NCBI GenBank assembly: GCA_025766275.1
Contig: JAFKAC010000073.1
Location: forward strand, 236,790 to 300,789
Direction of reading: 5' to 3'
Length of the DNA stretch: 64,000 bases
Source: Lactarius indigo
Lineage: Eukaryota; Basidiomycota; Agaricomycetes; Russulales; Russulaceae
Below are positions 53,699-64,000 of the stretch, piece by piece. Under the pieces are notes generated by a model, which worked only from the letters and a program-made list of their open reading frames with translations, did not search any database and was not told the origin of the DNA. Each line of letters opens with the position of its first letter. The first letter of the stretch is position 1. A program made the position numbers and the translations under genes.

Positions 53699-56259
53699 TC
53701 AAATAGGGCGAATCAGCGAAATATTCTTCATGAACTGCATCGCATCAGTCCGGTAGTTGTCGTCCCCAATCACCCGGGGGAAATATATGTCGTCTTGGAA
53801 GATAAGTGCCTTGGGCTTCGAAGGCTCCCATAGCAGGCCAGGTCACCTTGGGCCCGGAACCGGAATTCACCATTGGGATCCAATTTGTTGGTAAAGAAAA
53901 TGATGTGGTTCAAGAGGTCTGACAGCTGATTTGGCTCAAGCATCGCAAACGAGTTGACCGAGATCCGACCCGTGGAACTAGAAGTGGGAACGTCAGCCGT
54001 CTAAAAAGCTCGAATATAGGAAGCTGGCGAGCAGGCCATACCGCTCCAGCGAAAGGAATATCCTTGCCGCGCTTATGGACTGCGAAGGGGTATCAGCGAC
54101 CTGGAGCGCGGATTCAGGTAATCAAACACGAACTGAAATCCCCACGGACGGTTGTGTTTTAGCGACTTTCTCCAATAACAGCCGACGTGGGCTGTGGAAA
54201 ACGAAATCGCCTTGAAGAGCCGCAATGCGCTTGAATTGTGGACCTAGCGGCGATCGACCTCAGCTTGGAATGGACCGACTGCGAACGAGAAAACGTACTG
54301 AAGACGTTGTTATAACCGGTGTCGAAAGGAGAACCGGCCCTCTGGTCATCCGGATAATGCGTCAGAAGCACGTCAATCTCTTTGTCCGTCGCAGTTCCAC
54401 ATCATGTATTTTTTCATGTATTCCTTCAATTCCGCATTGGTGCTGTCAAACCGATGAGCTCCTCGCGCGACAACGAGTAAGATGTATACTTGCGTGATGT
54501 TCGCCGAGGAGAATGAGAACAAAGAGCCCTCGTCGTCGCAGTTTCCTGGAAAGCAGGTGAGACCCACGATGCCGATACCGGATGCGATGACGGAAAAAAA
54601 TACCTGTAATCATGGGTACCTTGGCCACATTACCACGTAGAACGGAATGCTGAGGGGGCTCCCTCAAGAAGATCCCATCGACTCGGGGTAACCAAGCCAG
54701 TATCAGTGCCTGTGATGCATACGATGAAGCCTTCAAAAAAAACCTTCAGAAGTGTAGCACTGCGGCACTCCTACCTGATAGGAAAACATGTTGGGAGACT
54801 CGTCCATAGCTTTCTTGTACGTGGTGTACGGAACCTTGCGAAGGCAATCGAGAGTGTCAGCACGTCCTTGACAGCCGGTCTTCTCAACCATAAAGTCGTA
54901 GTATCGTTGACCATTTTTGATGTCGCCGACGGGGATGGGACCACCGGACTGCATGACCGCGCCACGGAATAAGCCTTCATTATTTCCACCGTTCGTTATC
55001 ATTTGCATGGCCACCGAGATGGCACCTGCGCTTTCTCCCCAGCTGTATCGAAAATAAGTCGACGGCGCCTAGGGCGATGCAAATTCTGACTTACATCGTC
55101 ACCTTCGAAGGGTCACCACCGAACTTTGAAATATATTTCTGCACCCATCTCAACGCGACGCGTTCTTGAAGATGCGTGAACGAACGGTTCGAGTCGGAGT
55201 GTTTATCAACTTACGGTCCTGAAGGCCAAGATTGCCGACCTCCGCTGCCTTGACTTCCTTCCCGGGTAAGAAACCCAAGGCTTCCGGGACGAGAGATTAG
55301 GATCTGAAGAGCATCCGCAGGATGCCAATAAACATACCAGAAAGACTAGAAACGTGGGCATTAGAGAGGAGCTCCTCAATGCGAATACAAAGACCTCACC
55401 GATAGTTGATGCTAACGTAGATGACCGGCTGCTTGAGCTCGATCGAACGTTCGACCACCTTTCCGCCGTCGTAACTATCGGAAGCGATTGTCAGACAGAG
55501 TGGTAGACCAAGTAAGATGAGGGCACGCACGTAGAGGGACCACCAATCTCGAATCCACCACCATATATCCACTGAAAAACATGTCGCATGTCGCTTGAAT
55601 GCCAGTACAAACTCGGGAGTATCAAATAACCTACAACTAGAACCGGGTAGTTGGAATCGGGATTGGCATCGGCGGGCTTCACGACATTTACGTTGAGGCC
55701 TTAGAAGTGGTTGAGCTCTGCAAGATCAGGAGACGTAGCATAGGCCTTACAGTCCTCGGCATCATGCATAATATTTGAATATATTCTGTTGATAGTGCCA
55801 GCCACCTGTGGAACCTTATCGAACGCTTTCGAGAGAGTGAACGCCTGCTGTGGGCACGAGTTGCCATATTTCTGAACGGTGTAGTTAAAGCCTTCGTATT
55901 CCTGGATGGCTTCTGGCCTGCGCAAACGGCGGTCACCGGTTCTGGCAGACATCGGTAAGGACTTATGTCGAACGGTGAACGGAGAAGGAGGCTCACGGAG
56001 GATGCGCGAAAGGGATCCCCAGGAATTGGTGGGTCTTTCCCTTTTCGATACCAATAAAGTTCCCACTGCCGAGTTTGACTTCTGGGTCCTTAGGGAGGGA
56101 GGGCGCACCCAACGCACTGTGGCCGCGTGTATCGTCAAAATTGACAGTGAGACTCGAGTCTTGTACCGTGACTTGTACCGTAAAAGAGTTCAACGGTGAG
56201 GCAAGAGAGAAGAGGGTGCGGGTGGCAAACAGGGCCAAGGTGGCGCGTTTGACTAGCAT
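53699..56259 (-). pseudogene. Type-B carboxylesterase/lipase copy A, 3' end frameshifted
   Basis: Multi-exon, from ATG 56259 (MLVKRATLALF, signal peptide) towards 53699. It carries FLGIPFAHPP, an intron-split EDC|LNVNV near 55690, WIYGGGFEIGG (oxyanion loop), YVSINYR, and WGESAGAISVAMQM with the catalytic serine (55040-55010). Compared with copy B, the last exon has two single-base insertions, near 53866 and 53835, which throw the final codons out of frame and destroy the conserved C-terminus. The start is set by a TATA-like CATATAAG about 60 nt upstream, which makes the alternative ATG at 56310 unlikely. The family hydrolyses esters outside the cell. Confidence 0.75.
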
Positions 56260-56319
56260 GACTAGGAAAGGCTTGTCGTAGAAGGGGAGCCTGAGTTCGA
56301 CTTGCGTCACGAAAGCGGT

Positions 56320-56327
56320 CTTATATG
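56320..56327 (-). promoter_or_regulatory. TATA-like element of copy A
   Basis: CATATAAG on the minus strand about 60 nt upstream of ATG 56259. The mirror copy lies at 57775-57782. Confidence 0.5.
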
Positions 56328-57774
56328 GATTTCGGTCCAGTGCATTGTAGACATCTAAGGTGAGGGTAGTGGCAAGTACGGCCGGCCAGCGTCGAGTATG
56401 GCGGAAATACGGAAATATCTTCCGAATTTCCGAGTCAAGTCAGCCTAGCGTTCCCCCGGAATAGCACGCCGACCCCCAGTAACGGTCGTCGAGATATTTC
56501 ACGCATGCGACTCCGAGAAAACCATATTTTCCTAGAGCAATATGTCATGTCAGTCATAGTCCATAGTGTCGCGCTGCCTAACATGTGAACCTGCATGAGT
56601 CTTGATAGCCACAGGTACTGACCCGGAACTGAGATTCCCGAATCTACCCTTCTCCGCTTACCGCCACCCAAATGTGGGCACATCGCACAGGTGATAGGAT
56701 GTTCAACGTCCAACACCCGCTATCCCTCGCCATTTTCCAGAGCAGCCATCCTTCAGGTACACTCTACGATGGTATTTGTGCATCGCAACTCCTGAAGCAA
56801 GTGGTAGTTACCGACACGTCCAGAGTGTCTTGGTGGGGCCATGAATGGTCGAAGGACGTCGCTCATGGATGTTGGCTGGCAGTGGCCATTTTTCCGTAGG
56901 AGTGACACACCCAAAAAGGAAGGTGTCATTACGGGCGTCCCGGAGCTGAGTTTACTTTATACTTAGTCAGCAAAATAAACACACACATTTTTTAAAAAGC
57001 TATTTCCTTAATCATACAGTCTTGCGTACAAGACGCCCTGTCTTTAGTCAGCGAATATAAATCTCATCTGTTTTTTAAGATGTTCAAAAAGCACGACCAT
57101 GCAGAGGGCGGCCTGCACTGGGGAGGTGGAGGCAAGGGTGGAGGGAGTCCGAATGTTGCTCCGGGACGCCCGTAATGACACCTTCCTTTTTGGGTGTGTC
57201 ACTCCTGCGGAAAAATGGCCACTGCCAGCCAACATCCATGAGCGACGTCCTTCGACCATTCATGGCCCCACCAAGACACTCTGGACGTGTCGGTAACTAC
57301 CACTTGCTTCAGGAGTTTGGATGCCCAAATACCATCGTAGAGTGTACCTGAAGGATGGCTGCTCTGGAAAATGGCGAGGGATAGCGGGTGTTGGACGTTG
57401 AATATCTATCACCTATGCGATTTGCCCACATTCTGGTTGCGGCAGCGGAGAAGGGTAGATTCGGGAATCTCAGTTCCGAGTCAGTACCTGTGGCTATCAA
57501 GACTCATGCAGGTTCACATGTTAGGCAGCGCGACACTATGGACTATGACTGACATGACATATTGCTCTAGGAAAATATGGTTTTCTCGGAGTCGCATGCG
57601 TGAAATATCTCGACGATCGTTACTGGGGGTCGGCGTGCTATTCCGGGGGAACGCTAGGCTGACTGGACTCGGAAATTCGGAAGATATTTCCGTATTTCCG
57701 CCATACTCGACACTGGCCGGCCGTACTTACCACTACCCTCACCTTAGATGTCTACGATGCACTGGACCGAAATC

Positions 57775-57782
57775 CATATAAG
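57775..57782 (+). promoter_or_regulatory. TATA-like element of copy B
   Basis: CATATAAG about 60 nt upstream of ATG 57843, the mirror image of the copy A site. Confidence 0.5.
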
Positions 57783-57842
57783 ACCGCTTTCGTGACGCAA
57801 GTCGAACTCAGGCTCCCCTTCTACGACAAGCCTTTCCTAGTC

Positions 57843-60384
57843 ATGCTAGTCAAACGCGCCACCTTGGCCTTGTTTGCCACCCGCACCCTCTTCTCTCTTG
57901 CCTCACCGGTGAACTCTTTTACGGTACAAGTCACGGTACAAGACTCGAGCCTCACTGTCAATTTTGACGATACGCGCGGCCACAATGCGTTGGGTGCGCC
58001 CTCCCTCCCTAAGGACCCAGAAGTCAAACTCGGAAGTGGGAACTTTATTGGTATCGAAAAGGGAAAGACCCACCAATTCCTGGGGATCCCTTTCGCGCAT
58101 CCTCCGTGAGCCTCCTTCTCCGTTCACCGTTCGACATAAGTCCTTACCGATGTCTGCCAGAACCGGTGACCGCCGTTTGCGCAGGCCAGAAGCCATCCAG
58201 GAATACGAAGGCTTTAACTACACCGTTCAGAAATATGGCAACTCGTGCCCACAGCAGGCGTTCACTCTCTCGAAAGCGTTCGATAAGGTTCCACAGGTGG
58301 CTGGCACTATCAACAGAATATATTCAAATATTATGCATGATGCCGAGGACTGTAAGGCCTATGCTACGTCTCCTGATCTTGCAGAGCTCAACCACTTCTA
58401 AGGCCTCAACGTAAATGTCGTGAAGCCCGCCGATGCCAATCCCGATTCCAACTACCCGGTTCTAGTTGTAGGTTATTTGATACTCCCGAGTTTGTACGGC
58501 ATTCAAGCGACATGTTTTTCAGTGGATATATGGTGGTGGATTCGAGATTGGTGGTCCCTCTACGTGCGTGCCCTCATTTTACTTGGTCTACCACTCTGTC
58601 TGACAATCGCTTCCGATAGTTACGACGGCGGAAAGGTGGTCGAACGTTCGATCGAGCTCAAGCAGCCGGTCATCTACGTTAGCATCAACTATCGGTGAGG
58701 TCTTTGTATTCGCATTGAGGAGCTCCTCTCTAATGCCCACGTTTCTAGTCTTTCTGGTATGTTTGTTGGCATCCTGCGTATGCTCTTCAGATCCTAATCT
58801 CTCGTCCCGGAAGCCTTGGGTTTCTTACCCGGGAAGGAAGTCAAGGCAGCGGAGGTCGGCAATCTTGGCCTTCAGGACCGTAAGTTGATAAACACTCCGA
58901 CTCGAACCGTTCGTTCACGCATCTTCAAGAACGCGTCGCGTTGAGATGGGTGCAGAAATACATTTCAAAGTTCGGTGGTGACCCTTCGAAGGTGACGATG
59001 TAAGTCAGAATTTGCATCGCCCGAGGCGCCGTCGACTTATTTTCGATACAGCTGGGGAGAAAGCGCAGGTGCCATCTCGGTGGCCATGCAAATGATAACG
59101 AACGGTGGAAATAATGAAGGCTTATTCCGTGGCGCGGTCATGCAGTCCGGTGGTCCCATCCCCGTCGGCGACATCAAAAATGGTCAACGATACTACGACT
59201 TTATGGTTGAGAAGACCGGCTGTCAAGGACGTGCTGACACTCTCGATTGCCTTCGCAAGGTTCCGTACACCACGTACAAGAAAGCTATGGACGAGTCTCC
59301 CAACATGTTTTCCTATCAGGTAGGAGTGCCGCATGCTACGCTTCTGAAGGTTTTTTTTTGAAGGCTTCATCGTATGCATCACAGGCACTGATACTGGCTT
59401 GGTTGCCCCGAGTCGATGGGATCTTCTTGAGGGAGCCCCCTCAGCATTCCGTTCTACGTGGTAATGTGGCCAAGGTACCCATGATTACAGGTATTTTCCG
59501 TCATCGCATCCGGTATCGGCATCGTGGGTCTCACCTGCTTTCCAGGAAACTGCGACGACGAGGGCTCTTTGTTCTCGTTCTCCTCGGCGAACATCACGCA
59601 AGTATACATCTTACTCGTTGTCGCGCGAGGAGCTCATCGGTTTGACAGCACCAATGCGGAATTGAAGGAATACATGAAAAAATACATGATGTGGAACGCG
59701 ACAGACAAAGAAATTGACGTGCTTCTGACGCATTATCCGGATGACCAGAGGGCCGGTTCTCCTTTCGACACCGGTTATAACAACGTCTTCAGTACGTTTT
59801 CTCGTTCGAGTCGGTCCGTTCCAAGCTGAGGTCGATCGCCGCTAGGTCCACAATTCAAGCGCATTGCGGCCCTTCAAGGCGATTTCGTTTTCCACAGCCC
59901 ACGTCGGCTGTTATTGGAGAAAGTCGCTAAAACACAACCGTCGTGGGGATTTAGTTCGTGTTTGATTACCTGAATCCGCGCTCCAGGTCGCTGATACCCC
60001 TTCGCAGTCCATAAGCGCGGCAAGGATATTCCTTTCGCTGGAGCGGTATGGCCTGCTCGCCAGCTTCCTATATTCGACTTTTTAGACGGCTGACGTTCCC
60101 ACTTCTAGTTCCACGGGTCGGATCTCGTCAACTCGTTTGCGATGCTTGAGCCAAATCAGCTGTCGGACCTCTTGAACCACATCATTTTCTTTACCAACAA
60201 ATTGGATCCCAATGGTGATTCCGGTTCCGGGCCCAAGGTGACCTGGCCGCTATGGGAGCCTTCGAAGCCCAAGGCACTTATCTTCCAAGACGACATATAT
60301 TTCCCCCGGGTGATTGGGGACGACAACTACCGGACTGATGCGATGCAGTTCATGAAGAATATTTCGCTGATTCGCCCTATTTGA
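57843..60384 (+). CDS. Type-B carboxylesterase/lipase copy B
   Basis: The best preserved of the palindrome pair. ATG 57843 gives the signal peptide MLVKRATLALFATRTLFSLA. Exons follow as FLGIPFAHPP | RTGDRRLRRPEA ... EDC|LNVNVVKP | WIYGGGFEIGGPS | YDGGKVVERSIELKQP, YVSINYR | ALRWVQKYISKFGGDPSKV | WGESAGAISV (nucleophile Ser) ... DESPNMFSYQ | ASYASQALILAWLPRVDG ... | ELKEYMKKYMMW and HYPDDQRAGSPF | HKRGKDIPFAGAV | FHGSDLVNSF ... RTDAMQFMKNISLIRPI, stop at 60382-60384. The apparent stop near 58399 lies inside an intron. Total about 540 aa, normal for secreted fungal lipases/esterases of the Candida rugosa lipase type. The exon around 59940-60000 is ambiguous. It is divergent from copy A across the palindrome centre. 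Confidence 0.78.
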
Positions 60385-60536
60385 TGATTAGATTGGTCCT
60401 GTACGTGAATAGTGATGTGTGGTAGCTGGTCACTGTACTCCTGACCTTGAATTTTCATGATGTCTACTTTCCCACGCATGGAATTTTAAACCTCAAGGGA
60501 CGACAATGCACGAACTGCTCTGCCGCTCTCTTCGTA

Positions 60537-61036
60537 CCCGAGTCATTGTTCAATAGGAACCTTTTAGCGGCGGCGTATTTGACTGAGTCCACCTGGACAG
60601 TGGTTGACCTCGAGTCATTACTAACTTGATTGAAATTCGGAGTTGCCGCTCGAGCTGAGCCAAGAGCTGCCAGTGTGAGTGTTTTGTAATTATGTCACGT
60701 GTTCAAGTTGAGTGACACCGTGACTGCACCGTGACTGACAGACATCGAAGTGAGCAGATCTTGGAGCAGATCACTCATGCCTTTTCTTGTCGTCGCTCTA
60801 CCTCCCGACTCTTAATATACCGTACGTACCTAGAGTACACCAAAAAGCAGACAGAGTTTAACGAAATCTTGGAGTTTCAAGATCACAAAGACTCGGAGTC
60901 ACTTCTAAGACGGTTCTTTTGAATCCTCTCTAGAGAGGATTTCGCCTTTATTGGCCGCGTACAGAACAAATTTACACTAACGCTATTTATGTTGGAAAGG
61001 AAGAAAGCGCACAACAGGGAGAAGAAAAGAAAATTG
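60537..61036. other. Spacer between copies B and C, no supported gene
   Basis: 500 bp between the outer end of the right palindrome arm and the 3' end of copy C. Copies B and C converge here. Confidence 0.5.
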
Positions 61037-63534
61037 TTAAATAGGGTTAAGTAGAGATATGTTCCTCATGAACATCAGGGCATCGGTGCGGTAATTGTCG
61101 TCAATAATTACCCGAGGTTGGAGGCCGTCTCGGAAGACAAGCGCCTTGGGATTTAGAGGGTCCCATTGTGGCCAGGTCACCTCAGGCCCTTGACCAATCT
61201 TACCATTGGGATCAAGGTTGTTCGTAAACCAAATAATGTTGTCCCTGAGTTCTGAGGGCGCAGCTTCATCAAGCATCCCGAACGAGTTTACGAGATCCGT
61301 CGAATGGGCCTAGAGGCAAGAAGTCAGCTATCGTCGAGTTGTTAACAAGAAGCCGAGGAGCGTTCGTACCGCTCCAACGTATGGTAGTTCCTTGCCACGC
61401 TTATGGACTGCGAAGAGTGTCAGTGACCTGCAGCTCCTTTGAAGGTAATTAAACACAGACTAAATCCCCATGATTTTTGCCTTCCGGCCACATTCTGCAA
61501 TAACAGTCGGCGTGGGCCATGGAAAACGAAATCGCCTTGAAGGGCCGCAATGCGCTTGAATTGTGGACCTAGCGATCGACCTCAGTTTCGAATGGGCTAA
61601 CTCGAACGAGAAAACGTACTGAAGATGTTGTTATAACCGGTGTCGAAAGGAGAACCGGCTCTTTGGTCATCCGGATAATACTTCAGAAGCAGGTCTACGT
61701 CACTGTCTTTCGCTCTGGACATCATGTACGTCTTCATGTACGTCTTCAATTCGGCGGTAGTACTATCAAACCAATGAGCTTCTCATGCGATGACCAGTTA
61801 AGTTTATACTCGCGTGACGTTTGAAGAGGAGAACGAGAACAAAGAACCCTCATCGTCACAGTTTCCTGTAACATAGATGAGACTCATGTCAGATCTGATA
61901 ATGGAACATACCTGTAATCATGGGTATATTGGCTACGCGACCACGTAGAACGGCAATCTGAGGGGGCTCTGTCAAGAATACACCATCGACTCGGGGCAAC
62001 CAGGCCAATACCAGCCCCTGCGAAATAATGAGGCCTCTAAACAAACCAAGGACTCGGAAGTGCAATATGTGCTCCTACCTGATACGAAAACATGTTTGGA
62101 GACTCGTCCATAGCTTTCTTGAACGTAGCGTACGGAACCTTACGAAGGCATTCGAGAGTGTCTGGAGACCTCTCACACCCAGTCCTCTGAACCATGAAGT
62201 CGTAGTACTGTTGACCGTGTTCTATGTCCCCAACAGGGATGGGACCACCAGACTGCATGACTGCGCCACGGAATAAGCCTTCATTATTTCCACCGTTCGT
62301 AATCATTTGCAGAGCCACAGATATAGCGCCCGCGCTTTCTCCCCAGCTGCTCAAAACTAAGTTGATAGAGCCAAACATGGTTGAGATTTCTAACTTACAT
62401 CGTCACTTTTGAAGGGTCGCCGCCGAACGCTGAGATGTATTTTTGCACCCATCGCAATGCAAGGCGTTCTTGGATGTGCATGAATGAATGGTCCGAACCG
62501 GAGTACTATCAACTCACGATCCTGAAGGCCAAGATTGCCGATCTTCGCTTCCCTGGCTTCCTTCCCGGGTAAAAATCCCAAGGCTATCAAGATGAGAGGT
62601 TAGGATCCATGTACCTGTAAGAGATTAATAAATATACCAGAGAGACTAGAAACGTCCGCATTAGAGATGCTTCCCATATGAATACAAAACCTCACCGATA
62701 ACCGATGCTAACGTAGATGACCGGCTGCTTGAGATCGATTGAACGAGCGACTATCTTTCCACCATCGTAACTGCCGGAACGAATTTCAGATGTCGTAGTA
62801 GACCAAGTAGGAAGGGACACACGAAGAGGGACCACCGATCTCAAAACCACCGCCATATATCCACTGAAATGTATCGTTTGAACACCATGCAAACTTGAGA
62901 GTAGGAAATCGCTTACCACCAGAACGGGGTACTTGGATCCAGGGTAGCGTCAGCAGGCTTTATGACATTTACAGTGAGGCCTTAGAGGTGGTTAGCTCGG
63001 CAAGATCAGGAGACTTATCGTGCGCCTTACAATCCTCGTCGAGGGCGTAAGATCTTGATACAGTTTGTTCACAATGTCGTTGAATGCCTCAACCAGTTGT
63101 GGTTCGTCATGAATAACATCCGGAAGAGTTATTCCCTGCTGTGGGCACGACTTTCCATACGCCCTGGACGTGATAGTATCCTTCGTAAGGTGGGAGGGGC
63201 TCTGCCTGGCGTAAACGCCGCTCACCCGTTCTGGCGCACGCCTGCATGAACTATGGTGAACGGTGAACGGGGAAGGAGGCTTACGGAGGATATGCAAAAG
63301 GGATTCCTAGGAACTGATGCGTATCTCCCTTTATGATGCCAAAGAGGGTCGCATCGTCGAGATTGATTTGTGGATCCTGAGACTTGGGGGATGCAGCGGT
63401 TCTTTGTTACCGTAGGTATGGTCCGACTGCACGTAAATGCTAGGGTCTTGTACTGTGAAAGGGTTCACAGGTGAGGCAAGAGAGAAGAGGGCACGTGTGA
63501 CAAACAAGGCCAAGACCAAGCGCGAGCTTATCAT
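61037..63534 (-). CDS. Type-B carboxylesterase/lipase copy C
   Basis: A third, diverged paralogue outside the palindrome, oriented like copy A. ATG 63534 begins MISSRLVLALFVTRALFSLA, a signal peptide. It keeps the same exon plan: QFLGIPFAYPP, EDC|LTVNVIKPADA, WIYGGGFEIGG, YVSIGYR, the GESAGAISVALQMI serine segment (62350-62310), DESPNMFSYQ, and an intact C-terminal exon ending ALMFMRNISLLNPI at 61037. A TATAAAA at 63585-63591 lies about 55 nt upstream of the ATG. Some internal exon edges (61440-61480, 61740-61870) are unclear, so full integrity is not proven. Confidence 0.7.
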
Positions 63535-64000
63535 GACGAGAAAGCCGCTGTTGTAGCTGAAACCGGGTTGCTTCACGAAGGCAGTTTTATATGCATTTTC
63601 AGTTGGGGTGTGTATAGCATCGACAACTGGAGGCGCAGAGAAACATAGTTTTGAAATGCAGAGCATCCGGTCAAGTGAGAGCCGTGGTAACTCGAAGTAA
63701 AGCCGGAACTTGAAACATACTAGGCTTTCCCACCGTTTGACGCGGAGATATGGTAGAGACGCTCAAAGCTTCTGTGCCAGCACGGAAAATGCATTCCGAT
63801 TACAGTGGGTATCAGGACCATCGGTAAATCAGTGGCGCCTGTAGTAGTGAGATCATGCTTTGAGTTTACGATCAAAGTTTACGATGTGACGATCCCGCAA
63901 GACCCATTACTGGCACCGGCCCGCGAGAATGTATCACAACTGGCTCAGGCGCAGGACGAACTTGAAGGAGCCTCTCCATTCCACCCATGAGTGAGAGTGA
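63535..64000. other. Upstream of copy C, no supported gene
   Basis: Contains the copy C promoter. A plus frame at 63805-63990 has no recognisable domain. Confidence 0.45.
63585..63591 (-). promoter_or_regulatory. TATA-like element of copy C
   Basis: TATAAAA on the minus strand about 55 nt upstream of ATG 63534, at the same relative place as in copies A and B. Confidence 0.5.

Larger units (their letters stand above)
53548..56946 (-). repeat. Left arm of a 3.4-kb inverted duplication
   Basis: This arm is the near-identical reverse complement of 57158-60536. Its inner edge is ...cgtcccggagc at 56946 and its outer edge is near 53548, where the match to the right arm fades in the segment gacagagcggcagag. 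The arms differ by scattered substitutions and small indels. Confidence 0.9.
56260..57842. promoter_or_regulatory. Palindromic head-to-head intergenic region of copies A and B
   Basis: The two start codons face away from each other across 1.58 kb, most of which is inverted repeat. Only the central 211 bp (56947-57157) is single copy; it is A+T-rich on its left side. Open frames mirrored in both arms (for example 56435-56716 and 57371-57781) have no recognisable domain and are probably non-coding. Confidence 0.5.
57158..60536 (+). repeat. Right arm of a 3.4-kb inverted duplication
   Basis: This mirrors 53548-56946. The inner edge starts gctccgggacgcc at 57158. Paired positions sum to about 114,104, shifting by a few bases because of indels. 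The 211-bp spacer (56947-57157) is unique. Confidence 0.9.

Noticed and set aside
58380..58402. In-frame stop in esterase copy B (and its mirror in A)
   Set aside because: It falls inside a GTAAGG...TCTAAG intron; splicing gives the conserved EDC-LNVNV join.

Overview
This is a eukaryotic nuclear window, almost certainly from a mushroom-forming basidiomycete (Agaricomycete). Inference rests on dense GT-AG introns of about 40-75 nt, a fungal NACHT/ankyrin NLR with a SLATT-type two-helix domain, basidiomycete F-box-like and secreted families, and Tad1-like, chromo-Gypsy and Copia retroelements. I had no search tools; family names come from motifs read in the translations, and splice sites were placed by eye.

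Layout. 0.5-5.8 kb: a divergent pair, an HSL-type alpha/beta hydrolase (-) and a UBE3C/Hul5-like HECT ubiquitin ligase (+), sharing a ~210-bp promoter. 8.2-36.35 kb: one split gene, a STAND/NLR immune-type receptor (Goodbye-like N-terminus, NACHT, ~24 ankyrin repeats) whose last exons encode a fungal SLATT-type two-helix membrane domain. Its last intron, about 56 nt before invasion, carries a 21.6-kb nest: a Tad1-like LINE (14423-36038, with a 13-bp target duplication), itself invaded by a chromodomain Gypsy element (19049-26994), a Copia element (29008-35856) and a 541-bp foldback element (17221-17761). 37.9-38.8 kb: a ubiquitin-like gene (-). 41.05-43.13 kb: a Jen1-type monocarboxylate transporter (-). 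45.2-46.4 kb: an unknown spliced gene (+). 47.8-49.3 kb: a secreted conserved protein (+). 50.4-51 kb: O6-alkylguanine-DNA alkyltransferase (-). 51.4-52.46 kb: an F-box-like gene with an apparent frameshift (-). 53.5-60.5 kb: a 3.4-kb-arm inverted duplication holding two head-to-head type-B carboxylesterase copies (A decayed, B better preserved), followed by a third, diverged copy C (-) at 61.0-63.5 kb.

The most notable object is the NLR-SLATT gene. The architecture suggests a receptor with a candidate effector domain at each end, and a superstructure-forming ankyrin array with a 297-bp higher-order repeat. The transposon nest separates its second predicted membrane helix from the rest of the gene by 21.7 kb, while leaving the predicted splice donor and acceptor in place.
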